This document shows, in pieces, positions 41,471 to 50,455 of a stretch of 64,000 nucleotides of DNA (positions are counted from its first letter, which is position 1; each line of letters begins with the position of its first letter). The stretch is from Sulfurimonas sp. (GTDB taxonomy: Bacteria; Campylobacterota; Campylobacteria; Campylobacterales; Sulfurimonadaceae): NCBI RefSeq assembly GCF_014859695.1, contig NZ_JACUTS010000003.1, positions 19,682 through 83,681 of the forward strand, in the 5' to 3' direction. The notes under the pieces are model-generated. The model was given only the letters and a program-made list of their open reading frames with translations. It had not been told where the DNA came from and ran no database searches. The position numbers and the translations under genes are program-made.

Positions 41471-42121
41471 TTAAGAAATAACACCAGAAATTTCATCCAC
41501 AAGTTTTGGATACTTATTGTCAAAATCATCCAAAAAGTGTTTATCAGCAAGTATAATCTCATCAAGCAGTGAGCGAGGAAAACTTTTAAGTCGCACTATA
41601 AGCTCTTCATCGCTAAAACCTGCTTTTTCATGAGCTGACTCCACTATTTGAGTCCAGTCAAATTTATGATATTTCCAAATCAGATAGATGTCAAAAATAT
41701 CTTTCGGGTTGTCTCTTCCTATGACTGCCGTGAGTTTATTGCTTAGGATATTTTCAATATTGTCTATGATATAACCCTCTTTTGTTACAACAACATCTTT
41801 ATATCTTGCATCTGTGTCATTTACAAAATCTACTTGCAGAAAATTGTTGATTTTATATCTTGTGAAATCTTTTGACTCTACCTCGACGCTAAGGTCAAAT
41901 TTAGCCGCAAGTGCTTGTTTTATCTTTTTGATGGCAAAACTGTATCTTGGGGAGTTGTTGGTAAAAAAGTCTAAATCATCCGAATATCTTTTTTCTTGAT
42001 AAAATCTGCTAAGGCAAGTGCCGCCCGTTAGGTAAAAAATATTTTCAACACTAAAGATTACATCTAAAACTTTATCTTGAAGCTCATAGAGTTTTTGATA
42101 ACCAAAATTTATGCTATCCAT
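41471..42121 (-). CDS. AbiEii/AbiGii-type nucleotidyltransferase toxin
   Basis: The 216-residue protein matches the AbiEii family of nucleotidyltransferase toxins, which modify tRNA or other RNA in abortive infection and TA systems. The catalytic motif is complete: GGT at 33-35 in FYLTGGTCLSRF and DDLD at 48-51 in RYSDDLDFF. A D-F-V-N strand near residue 98 and the ILSNKLTAVIGRDNPKDIFDIYLIWK block near 125-150 follow. It overlaps its upstream partner by 13 bp. Confidence 0.85.
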   Translation of the reverse strand: MDSINFGYQKLYELQDKVLDVIFSVENIFYLTGGTCLSRFYQEKRYSDDLDFFTNNSPRYSFAIKKIKQALAAKFDLSVEVESKDFTRYKINNFLQVDFVNDTDARYKDVVVTKEGYIIDNIENILSNKLTAVIGRDNPKDIFDIYLIWKYHKFDWTQIVESAHEKAGFSDEELIVRLKSFPRSLLDEIILADKHFLDDFDNKYPKLVDEISGVIS

Positions 42122-42417
42122 TTAAGCTCATCTATTAAAAGAGGTTTGTTAAAAAAATAGACCTCCGCCATATTTTTTCGTTTAAAAGCAAACTCGCCGT
42201 TAAATTGGGGTACTTTGTAGTTTTTTAAAAGAAGTCTTAAGTCATCTTGGCTAAATATGGTCAAATCAGAAAAAGGTTTCGTGCTGTTTAGCAAAATTTT
42301 TTCAAACAAAAATGACTTTTTTTGCAAATCATTACCCTCTGCCATAGCTTTTATATCTTTGGCTTCAAGCCTCATATCCCAAAAACAATCATTGAGTATT
42401 CTTTGATAATCTAACAT
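42109..42417 (-). CDS. probable antitoxin partner of the AbiEii-type toxin
   Basis: The 102-residue protein precedes the toxin gene and overlaps it by 13 bp, the usual place for a cognate antitoxin. It is not the standard AbiEi: it lacks a winged-helix N-terminus. A helical first half (DYQRILNDCFWDMRLEAKDIKAMAEG) leads to a FSQDDLRLLLKNYKVP segment. I recognise no named family, so the antitoxin role comes from context only. Confidence 0.6.
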   Translation of the reverse strand: MLDYQRILNDCFWDMRLEAKDIKAMAEGNDLQKKSFLFEKILLNSTKPFSDLTIFSQDDLRLLLKNYKVPQFNGEFAFKRKNMAEVYFFNKPLLIDELKWIA

Positions 42418-42573
42418 TTTTACCGCCTTTTATAGTGTGATGTTAACATATTTTTACCCAAAGATGAACTACCTTGCTAAATTTCATTGTAACCCAAAGA
42501 GCACTCTATAAGCCTCAAATAACTCTCTTATGCTATTATTATAAAAATTAAATTTTATAAAAGAAGATTCACC

Positions 42574-45135
42574 ATGAGCAAAGTAGAAACTATTTACCTA
42601 AAAGATTATAAACCGAGCAGTTTTACCATTAAAACATGCGATTTGGTTTTTGAGCTGTTTGAAGAGCATACACAGGTTACAAGCCTCCTGAGTGTTACAA
42701 AAGTGGACAAAAGCGCAAAGGATTTAGTGCTAGATAGTCTTGAACTTGAGCTTCTTGAGATATATTTGGACGATAAAAAGTTAGACGAGAGCAGATACGT
42801 CATTGAAGATGAGCATTTGAGAGTTTTAAACGTAGCCGATGAGTTTAAACTAATCATCATCAACAAAATCTATCCGCAGCTAAACAGCGAGCTGGAGGGG
42901 CTTTACAAGTCAGGGAATATCTTCTGTACGCAAAACGAGCCTGAGGGATTTAGACGCATAACTCCATACCTTGACCGTCCCGATGTTATGGCGGTTTTTA
43001 AGACGACTCTTGTGGCAGACAGGGAGCGTTACCCGATTTTGCTAAGCAACGGAAACAAAGAGTCAAACTTCAGACTTGATGACGGAAGACACGGTATCAC
43101 ATGGTTTGACCCGCATCCAAAACCCTCATATCTTTTCGCACTTGTTGCGGGAGATTTGGGAGTAGTGCAGGATAAGTTCGTGACAAAGAGCGGTAAATAT
43201 GTAAGACTCTATATCTACACCGACAGAGGAAACGAGTCGAAGTGTAAACATGCCATGAAGTCGCTAAAAGATGCTATGAAGTGGGATGAGGAGGTTTACG
43301 GACGTGAGTATGATTTGGAGCTTTATAACATTGTTGCGGTTGATAGTTTTAACATGGGGGCGATGGAGAACAAGGGTCTAAATATCTTTAACTCAGCTTA
43401 TGTTTTAGCAGACGAGGACAGCGCTACTGATGCCAACTTTATGGGTATTCAGAGCGTTATTGCGCATGAGTATTTTCACAACTGGACGGGAAACCGCATC
43501 ACATGCAGAGATTGGTTTCAACTCACTCTAAAAGAGGGTTTGACGGTCTTTCGCGACCAGTGCTTTTCGGCTGATCTAAACTCAAAAGAGGTACAGCGCA
43601 TCGAAGATGTGGATGCTCTAAGAGAGAGACAGTTCGTAGAAGACTCTTCGCCGACAGCACATCCTATCCAGCCCGACTCTTACATCGCCATCAACAACTT
43701 TTATACGGCTACGGTCTATGAAAAGGGCGCTGAAGTTATCCGTATGCTGCACACTCTTTTAGGAGAACAGAAATACCGCAAGGCAATGGATCTCTACTTT
43801 GATGCGTTTGATGGACAAGCGGTTAGAACGGATGATTTTTTATGGGCGATGAGTGAGGCAGGCGGAATTGATCTGGAACAGTTTAAAAGGTGGTACCACC
43901 AATCTGGTACGCCGAAGCTGCATGTAGATGAGAAGTTTGAGGACGGCAAATATAGCTTGACATTGACGCAGAAGGTTCCAAAGGCGGTTGATGGAAGCGA
44001 GCAGAAACCATACTTTTTTCCTCTGAAAATGGCTCTTTTGGATGAGAGCGGCAAAGAGATAGAGGCAAAAACGCTAATAGTGAGCAAAGAGAGCGAGGAG
44101 TTTGTTCTCAAAACTGACAAAAAGCCTATTTTGTCAATTAACAGAGATTTTTCGGCACCTATTATCGTTGAGCTAAAAGAGAGTAATTACGCTTTTTTAA
44201 TGAAGCATGACAGCAACAGCTACGTAAGATACGAATCGGCGCAATCCTTTGGGCTTGTGGCGATAGAGAGCATTATGAGAGGCGAGGCAATCGATGAGGA
44301 GTTTGTAAAAGCTTTCGGGCACGTTTTGGATGATAAAAAACTTGACCTCTCGTTTAAGGCGCTTTTGATGGAGCTGCCGAGTGTGAGCGCGATTATGCAA
44401 AGACAGGAGGTTGTCGATTTTGAGCTGATTTACGAGGCAAAAGAGAAGCTGCAAAAGCATCTTGCTCTTACTTTTAAAGAGAAGCTTTTGGGTATTTACA
44501 GTGAAAACCACACACCGGACTCCAAAGAGCTTGACGCTCTTAGTATTGGCAAAAGAGCCATAAAAAACCGTGCTTTAAAACATCTCTGTGCCCTAGAGGG
44601 TGATGAGGTTATTGCAGTTGCAAATACCCAATATAACAACTCTGTAACCATGACGGACAGAATAGCCGCCCTTGATATTTTAGAAAACTCTTCGCCAGAG
44701 CTCTCAGCCGTTGCACTTGGGCATTTTTATAAAAAGTACAACAGAGATACGCTTGTTATGAACAAGTACTTCTCTCTGTTGGCGGCATCGCACAGAGATG
44801 GAACGCTTGATCGTGTTATGGCGCTTCAAAACGACCCTGCTTATAATGAGCTGGTTCCAAATCTTGTCCGCTCGCTTATAGGTGTTTTTGCAAGAAACTA
44901 CAAACACTTTCACGCAAAAGACGGCTACGGTTATAAATTTGTTGCAGATAAGATTATAGACATCGATAAGATAAATCAACAGATGGCATCAGGGCTTGCA
45001 GGATCGTTTAAAATATATAAAAAAATGAATAAAGTAAATAAAAAATTGATGAGAGCAGAGCTACAGAGAGTGCTATCGGAGCCATCGCTTTCAAAAAATG
45101 TTTATGAAATTGTGAGCAAAATACTCAAAGTATAA
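42574..45135 (+). CDS. pepN: aminopeptidase N
   Basis: PepN is a cytoplasmic zinc aminopeptidase that finishes protein degradation. The 853-residue protein is E. coli-like, with the substrate-binding GAMEN at 262-266, the zinc site HEYFHNW at 298-304 and the downstream Glu ligand in LKEGLTVFRDQ near 320. The C-terminal half is the DUF3458/helical ARM-like domain. It appears to be a single-gene unit, ending in a strong hairpin. Confidence 0.96.
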   Translation: MSKVETIYLKDYKPSSFTIKTCDLVFELFEEHTQVTSLLSVTKVDKSAKDLVLDSLELELLEIYLDDKKLDESRYVIEDEHLRVLNVADEFKLIIINKIYPQLNSELEGLYKSGNIFCTQNEPEGFRRITPYLDRPDVMAVFKTTLVADRERYPILLSNGNKESNFRLDDGRHGITWFDPHPKPSYLFALVAGDLGVVQDKFVTKSGKYVRLYIYTDRGNESKCKHAMKSLKDAMKWDEEVYGREYDLELYNIVAVDSFNMGAMENKGLNIFNSAYVLADEDSATDANFMGIQSVIAHEYFHNWTGNRITCRDWFQLTLKEGLTVFRDQCFSADLNSKEVQRIEDVDALRERQFVEDSSPTAHPIQPDSYIAINNFYTATVYEKGAEVIRMLHTLLGEQKYRKAMDLYFDAFDGQAVRTDDFLWAMSEAGGIDLEQFKRWYHQSGTPKLHVDEKFEDGKYSLTLTQKVPKAVDGSEQKPYFFPLKMALLDESGKEIEAKTLIVSKESEEFVLKTDKKPILSINRDFSAPIIVELKESNYAFLMKHDSNSYVRYESAQSFGLVAIESIMRGEAIDEEFVKAFGHVLDDKKLDLSFKALLMELPSVSAIMQRQEVVDFELIYEAKEKLQKHLALTFKEKLLGIYSENHTPDSKELDALSIGKRAIKNRALKHLCALEGDEVIAVANTQYNNSVTMTDRIAALDILENSSPELSAVALGHFYKKYNRDTLVMNKYFSLLAASHRDGTLDRVMALQNDPAYNELVPNLVRSLIGVFARNYKHFHAKDGYGYKFVADKIIDIDKINQQMASGLAGSFKIYKKMNKVNKKLMRAELQRVLSEPSLSKNVYEIVSKILKV

Positions 45136-45142
45136 TTATAAT

Positions 45143-45169
45143 AAAATGTAAAGAAACTCTTTACATTTT
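45143..45169 (+). terminator. rho-independent terminator of pepN
   Basis: AAAATGTAAAG, a 5-nt loop and CTTTACATTTT give an 11-bp stem that ends in a run of T. It lies 7 bp after the stop codon. Confidence 0.8.
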
Positions 45170-45225
45170 TAAGATACTATTGTGGCAGGTTTTTATACTT
45201 AAAACAATAAAAAGGATCTATTATA

Positions 45226-46695
45226 ATGGCTAGATTAGTTGTTCTTGGTGGAGGAGTTTCAGGTCATACTGCTGCTACCTTTGCCGCAAAATGGTTAGGC
45301 TCTGCCCACGAGGTAGTTGTTGTGACACCAAATTCAAAATGGAATTGGATTCCATCAAATATCTGGGTCGGTGTCGGTGAGATGAGCAAGGAGGAGGTCA
45401 CTTTTGATCTAGCTCCGGTTTATGCCAAAGCAGGTATTAACTACAAACAGGCAAAGGCTGTTTCAATCAATCCAGAGGGTTCTGAGTCAAGCGATAAGCC
45501 TTTTGTTACTATCGAGTATACGCTTGCAGGACGCGAGGGCGAAGTTGAGAATGTTGAGTATGATTATCTAATCAATGCAACTGGACCAAAACTTAACTTC
45601 GGTGCAACCGAGGGACTTGGAGTAGGCTCCGAACTCGGCGAGTTTACAGTTTCGGTTTGTACGGCAGACCATGCTACTCATGCAAATGAAGAGTTCCAAA
45701 AATGTATCCAGAAGATGAAACAGGGCGAACGCCAAAAGTTTTTAATAGGTACGGGACACGGTATGTGTACATGCCAAGGTGCTGCTTTTGAGTATATTTT
45801 CAATATTGAGCATGAGCTTAAAAAAGCTGGTGTTCGTGATATGGCTGAAGTAAAGTGGATCTCAAACGAGTCTTTCTTGGGCGATTTTGGAGTCGGCGGA
45901 CTTCACATGAAGAGTATGGGTTTTGCGGTTAGTTCAAAAATCTTTGCCGAGTCTCTATTTACCGAGAGAGATGTTGATTGGATAATAGGCGCTCATGTCA
46001 ACAAGGTTGAAAAAGGAAAAGTACACTATGAGCTGCTTGATGGCTCAATGGGCGAAGAGGAGTTTGACTTCTCAATGCTGATTCCTCCATTTGCGGGCGT
46101 CGGTCTTAAGGCTTACGGTAAAGATGGTTCGGATATTACAAGTACGGTTTTTGCTCCAAACGGTTTTATGAAAGTTGATGCTAATTACTCTGCAGGCTCA
46201 TATGAGAACTGGAAGGCAAGCGATTGGCCAAAAACTTACCAAAACCCGGCCTATGCAAATATGTTTGCCTGCGGAATTGCGTTTGCTCCTCCACACCCAA
46301 TCTCCAAACCTATGAGCTCACCAAACGGAACTCCTATAAGCCCGACTCCTCCAAGAACGGGTATGCCATCAGGTATTATCGGAAAAGCGGTAGCTCACAG
46401 TATTTGTGACAGAATTTTAAAGGGAGAGAGTGCTCCTCTTCATGAAGCTTCTATGGCTCACATGGGTGCAGCTTGTGTTGCATCGGCAGGAAAAGGTTTA
46501 TTTGATGGAACAGCCGCTGCGATGACTATCTATCCTGTTGTTCCAGACTTTGAAAAATACCCGGGAACCGGTCGTGATACAGAGTATACATTTGGCGAGA
46601 TTGGTCTTGCAGGTCACTGGATTAAACATATCCTTCATCACCTATTTATTTGGAAGGCTAAGCTAAAAGCTGGCTGGACAATGATCCCTGAATAG
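45226..46695 (+). CDS. sulfide:quinone oxidoreductase-like flavoprotein
   Basis: The 489-residue protein opens with the FAD-binding GGGVSGHTAA and belongs to the SQR/flavocytochrome c sulfide dehydrogenase family. Cysteines sit at positions equivalent to the SQR redox centre: C145 (SVCTADH), C181 and C183 (GMCTCQG), and C349 (FACGIAF). The extra C181/C183 pair is unusual. The C-terminus (HWIKHILHHLFIWKAKLKAGW) is an amphipathic membrane anchor of SQR type. It should pass electrons from sulfide to quinone, but which SQR class it belongs to I cannot tell. A 54-residue gene follows after 32 bp. Confidence 0.8.
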   Translation: MARLVVLGGGVSGHTAATFAAKWLGSAHEVVVVTPNSKWNWIPSNIWVGVGEMSKEEVTFDLAPVYAKAGINYKQAKAVSINPEGSESSDKPFVTIEYTLAGREGEVENVEYDYLINATGPKLNFGATEGLGVGSELGEFTVSVCTADHATHANEEFQKCIQKMKQGERQKFLIGTGHGMCTCQGAAFEYIFNIEHELKKAGVRDMAEVKWISNESFLGDFGVGGLHMKSMGFAVSSKIFAESLFTERDVDWIIGAHVNKVEKGKVHYELLDGSMGEEEFDFSMLIPPFAGVGLKAYGKDGSDITSTVFAPNGFMKVDANYSAGSYENWKASDWPKTYQNPAYANMFACGIAFAPPHPISKPMSSPNGTPISPTPPRTGMPSGIIGKAVAHSICDRILKGESAPLHEASMAHMGAACVASAGKGLFDGTAAAMTIYPVVPDFEKYPGTGRDTEYTFGEIGLAGHWIKHILHHLFIWKAKLKAGWTMIPE

Positions 46696-46727
46696 AATTT
46701 AAGAATAGACATTAAAGGAGATACATC

Positions 46728-46892
46728 ATGGAAAAGAAAGCAGAACACAACATTAAGGCATACGGCAAAAATTTTACAACAATGACACCCGGTTCATTTG
46801 CTATAAAATTAAGAACATGCAAAATCTGGCAATTTATCAGATTTATAATTATTAATATAAAAATGTTAGTAGTGGTAAGAAAAAGTCACTAA
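46728..46892 (+). CDS. conserved-looking 54-residue microprotein downstream of the SQR-like gene
   Basis: The ATG follows a strong AAAGGAG by 7 bp, and the frame runs 54 residues to TAA at 46890-46892. The N-terminal half is polar (KKAEHNIKAYGKNFTTMTPG), and the second half is a basic and hydrophobic helix (KIWQFIRFIIINIKMLVVV). This suits an amphipathic or membrane peptide. It lies 32 bp after the SQR-like gene and ahead of a hairpin, so it probably belongs to that transcript. No family recognised. Confidence 0.6.
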   Translation: MEKKAEHNIKAYGKNFTTMTPGSFAIKLRTCKIWQFIRFIIINIKMLVVVRKSH

Positions 46893-46902
46893 CTCATCAA
46901 AA

Positions 46903-46933
46903 ACAGAGACCCTGCAAATTGCAGAGTCTCTGT
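46903..46933 (+). terminator. hairpin after the SQR-microprotein unit
   Basis: ACAGAGAC and GTCTCTGT form an outer 8-bp stem around a nested TGCAAATTGCA. The following bases are only moderately T-rich, so termination is likely but not certain. Confidence 0.6.
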
Positions 46934-46968
46934 CTATTCTGATTTAACACCCCAAATAAGGTACTTTA

Positions 46969-47775
46969 ATGATTAGAGAAATAATTACCTACCCAACCCC
47001 GCCCAGTGTACAATATGCGACAGATGTTAGAACTTTTAACGAAGAGCTCTTCTCTCTAATTGAGGACATGAAAGATACTATTGAAGCCAACTCTTTAGAT
47101 GGTCTTGCCGCATTTCAGATCGGTAGTTATTATAATGTTGTAGTTATTAAAAAAGAGGATGGGACGTTTTTAGAGCTGATAAACCCGAGGCTTATAAGCA
47201 ATGGCGGCAGGGTAACAACGGTGGAGAAAACGGCTTATTTCCCCGGACTGAGTGCAAATGTAACAAGGTATGAGAAGATAAGTGTTATTTATCAGGATAG
47301 GGAATCAAACCAGCACTCCTTAAGGGCAGAAGGAGATCTTAGTATTTTACTTCAGAGAAAAATCGACTATACATTTGGATCGAGTTTTTTCAACAAGTTA
47401 AATAAACAAGAGAAGAAACTCTTTGAGAAAAAACTTGATTTTGGAAGCGATATTGCAATCTCGGAGGCTTGTCCAACAAAATTCAATAGAGATTACATTG
47501 TTAAAGCTGTTAATATTGCGATGATTGTAATGTTGGTTTTACTGATGGCTTCACTATTTGTCTCTAAAGAGACCTCAGAGCAGCTGTGGAGTTATCAAAA
47601 ATACCTATTTTTTGCTACCATAGTTTTAAATATTATATACTTTTTTTATGCACAGTACGAAGGCAAAAAATTTACATCCTGCACAAGTTGCCAAATCGGA
47701 AATATAATAGGAACGGCACTGATTTCGCTGATAAAGATATTTGCTATTATGTTGATATCATATTTAATAATGTAG
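46969..47775 (+). CDS. peptide-deformylase-like pseudoenzyme with three membrane segments
   Basis: Residues 1-165 follow peptide deformylase from start to end: IREIITYPTP, then GLAAFQIG at 45-52, VVVIKKEDGTFLELINPRL, and LLQRKIDYTFG at 127-137. The three catalytic positions are lost: the EGCLS cysteine is replaced around residue 88 (EKTAYFPG), and HExxH reads RKIDY, with R130, K131 and Y134 in place of His, Glu and His. Three membrane helices follow near 180-198, 212-228 and 246-268, with a CTSC motif at 238-241. It lies 15 bp upstream of a hybrid kinase. Likely a sensor or regulator, not a deformylase. Confidence 0.75.
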   Translation: MIREIITYPTPPSVQYATDVRTFNEELFSLIEDMKDTIEANSLDGLAAFQIGSYYNVVVIKKEDGTFLELINPRLISNGGRVTTVEKTAYFPGLSANVTRYEKISVIYQDRESNQHSLRAEGDLSILLQRKIDYTFGSSFFNKLNKQEKKLFEKKLDFGSDIAISEACPTKFNRDYIVKAVNIAMIVMLVLLMASLFVSKETSEQLWSYQKYLFFATIVLNIIYFFYAQYEGKKFTSCTSCQIGNIIGTALISLIKIFAIMLISYLIM

Positions 47776-47790
47776 GAAGAGTGAACGAGA

Positions 47791-50451
47791 ATGGGAAAAG
47801 AACTACTAAATCTTGTAAAAAATCAAAATATTTTAATCGAATCAAAAGAGACCGTACTTTTAAGTTGGATATCTTATGAGTCCCTTCAAAAATTGCTTAA
47901 ACTTCATGATATTGATAAGAATCTATTTTTACAAGAGTACGGCGGCGGTGTATTTGACTACTTTATGGGCGTAATAGCGGGAAGTGTAAAAATCGGAAAC
48001 TGCCCGATTATGCAGAAACTACTTTTATACCTAAAAGATAAAGATATTAGATCGGATGAACTCTTTGAGATTTGCAGCCATTTTAAAAGAGGAATGGTTG
48101 AGTTTACATTTGACGCCAAGATTAACTCCAAAGAGCTTTTTGATGAGCTCTCATACATTTTTGACAAAAACTTTCAGAGCATATTGAAATACTACTCAGA
48201 TACGATTTTTGAAAAAGAGCAGGAGATAACCAGGCATGTAAAGCTCTTAAATGAGTACCAAAAAGCACTTGATGAGAGCGCAATAATCTCCAAAATGGAC
48301 CAAAACGGAATTATTACCTATATCAACGAAAAATACGTAAAACTTAGCGGATATAGCACTGATAAGCTTATGGGAAGTAAGCACAGCATGACTAAGCATG
48401 AGGATATGCCCGAGGAGTATTTTGAAGATATGTGGTTTCAGCTTGAAAATGCAGGCATCTTTAGAGGTACGATTAAGAACAGTAAAAAAGATGGAGGATA
48501 CTTTTATATAGACGTGACAATCGCCAAGATAATAGACCCCTATGATGATTCAATCGAGTATATATCGATAGGCAATGACGTTACAACGCTAATAGACGCC
48601 AGACTTGAGGCTCAAAAAGCTTCACATGCAAAGGATTACTTTCTCTCAAATATGTCGCATGAGATTAGAACGCCATTAAATGCTATTTTGGGTTTTGTCA
48701 ATCTTCTTATAGACCAAGAGGATCTCTCAAAGCAGCATAGAAAATATCTAGAGATTATTTTAAACAGCGGAGAGAATCTCTTAAGCATAATAAATGATAT
48801 TTTGGACTTTACAAAACTAAGAAGCGGCGAGTTTACAATTGAACCCAGAATTTTCTCTATTCACAATGAGATTAGTCACACGCTAGAACTTTTCGTCGCT
48901 TCCGCAAATGCTAAAGATATCGTGCTTACCTCTTTTATAGATCCTACAATACCAAAAGAGCTATATGCAGACTCATTAAGAATTAAACAAATTCTCTCAA
49001 ACCTCTTAAGTAACGCTATAAAGTTTACAAAGGTAGGCGGGCATATACATGTTGAGGCGGTATGTAAAAAAAATAATATCTTAAAAGTAAGTGTTAACGA
49101 TAACGGTATTGGTATAGCGCAAGAGGATATAAGAAGCATTTTTACCGCATTTTCACAGGCTGGAAGATGGGAGGCAGCGGAGCTTGAGGGAACTGGGCTT
49201 GGACTATCCATCTGTCATCAGCTTGCAGAGCATATGGGTGGAAGTGTGCATGTCACATCAAAACTTGGAGAGGGGAGCACTTTTTGGGTGGAGATTCCTG
49301 TTGAGATCCATGACTATGAATGCCAAATGTTTAGTGATTTAGATGAGCTAAAGAGGTTAAAGACCATTTTTTACTCAAAAGATATGATAAGAGGGTACAA
49401 GGCGGACTCATTTTTAAAATACTCTGATATGTTCAATATGAGCATAGAGATGGTGGATAACCTGGATGGAGAGTTTGATATAGCTATATTTTTAGATGAC
49501 TATATTGAGGGTGAAATTAAGGAGAATATTATAAACTCCAACAAAAAATATGTTGCCATTACCAGCAACCCGAGTGACAAGTATGAGAAGTATCCGCACA
49601 TATCATCTGCTTGTTTTCCTCTTTATTGCTCAAAAATCAGAACAACATTTGAGGAGCTGCTTTACCCGGACTCATTCTCTGTCCATAAGCAAAGTAAGAG
49701 TATGAAATTTCAAGGGCATGTTTTAATAGCGGAGGATAATGAGGCAAATCAGGAGCTTATTAAAATCTTACTTACCAAATATGGTCTTACTTATGATCTG
49801 GCGACAAACGGGCTAGAGGCCGTTAACCTTTATAAAGCAAAAAAATATGACCTTGTTTTAATGGATGAGCAGATGCCTGTCATGGATGGAAATGAGGCTG
49901 TTGGAAATATAATAAAGTATGAAAAAGAGAGAGGGTTAAAACATACTCCCATATCTGCTTTGACGGCAAATGTTATAAAAGGGGCGAAAGAGAGAGGGCT
50001 AAAGAGCGGGTTCGACTCCTTTTTGGGAAAACCAATTGTTATAAAAGAGCTTGAGAGAGTCTTTTTTAACTATCTTCAGGTTTCAGAAGAGGCGGTAGAG
50101 TGTTTAGAGCTAGTCGAGCATATAAATACAATAGAGGGACTTGATTATGATAAGTTGAGTCAGGAGTTGATGTTAAGCGGCGACGAGTTGATTATGCTTG
50201 TGGAGCTTTTTTTGAAAAAAATGGCAAAACAAATTCCGGATTTACATAGTGCCATAAAATCAAGAGATTACAAAAAAATAGCGCTTATTGCCCACAGTAT
50301 AAAAGGCTCAAGCGGTAACTTCAGGATTGAGTCGGTGCAAGAAGAGGGTGAGAAAATAGAGAAGATGGCAAAAGCCAAAGAGAAAGATTTTGACTATGAA
50401 CACTCTTTTGAAAAGATAAAAATTGCTCTTGAGGCTATAAAAGTAAAGTAA
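47791..50451 (+). CDS. cytoplasmic hybrid histidine kinase with PAS, pseudo-receiver, receiver and Hpt
   Basis: The 886-residue protein has no membrane segment. Order: a novel N-terminal domain (1-150), an Aer-like PAS (about 165-265, with EDMPEEYF), HisKA with H290 in SHEIRTP, and an ATPase domain (N-box NLLSNAIKFT, DNGIGI, GTGLGLSI). Next comes a receiver-like domain lacking a phospho-Asp (about 520-625), then a true receiver with D692 (LMDEQMP), and an Hpt domain with H835 in AHSIKGSSGNF. It follows the deformylase-like gene by 15 bp and faces the response regulator. It can phosphorelay internally, but its output partner is not certain. Confidence 0.9.
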   Translation: MGKELLNLVKNQNILIESKETVLLSWISYESLQKLLKLHDIDKNLFLQEYGGGVFDYFMGVIAGSVKIGNCPIMQKLLLYLKDKDIRSDELFEICSHFKRGMVEFTFDAKINSKELFDELSYIFDKNFQSILKYYSDTIFEKEQEITRHVKLLNEYQKALDESAIISKMDQNGIITYINEKYVKLSGYSTDKLMGSKHSMTKHEDMPEEYFEDMWFQLENAGIFRGTIKNSKKDGGYFYIDVTIAKIIDPYDDSIEYISIGNDVTTLIDARLEAQKASHAKDYFLSNMSHEIRTPLNAILGFVNLLIDQEDLSKQHRKYLEIILNSGENLLSIINDILDFTKLRSGEFTIEPRIFSIHNEISHTLELFVASANAKDIVLTSFIDPTIPKELYADSLRIKQILSNLLSNAIKFTKVGGHIHVEAVCKKNNILKVSVNDNGIGIAQEDIRSIFTAFSQAGRWEAAELEGTGLGLSICHQLAEHMGGSVHVTSKLGEGSTFWVEIPVEIHDYECQMFSDLDELKRLKTIFYSKDMIRGYKADSFLKYSDMFNMSIEMVDNLDGEFDIAIFLDDYIEGEIKENIINSNKKYVAITSNPSDKYEKYPHISSACFPLYCSKIRTTFEELLYPDSFSVHKQSKSMKFQGHVLIAEDNEANQELIKILLTKYGLTYDLATNGLEAVNLYKAKKYDLVLMDEQMPVMDGNEAVGNIIKYEKERGLKHTPISALTANVIKGAKERGLKSGFDSFLGKPIVIKELERVFFNYLQVSEEAVECLELVEHINTIEGLDYDKLSQELMLSGDELIMLVELFLKKMAKQIPDLHSAIKSRDYKKIALIAHSIKGSSGNFRIESVQEEGEKIEKMAKAKEKDFDYEHSFEKIKIALEAIKVK

Positions 50452-50455
50452 TTAG

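Noticed and set aside
41329..41565. 78-residue minus-strand frame ending in the G8 tract
   Set aside because: Most of it overlaps the 3' end of the AbiEii-type gene in another frame on the same strand. Only the tract is of interest.
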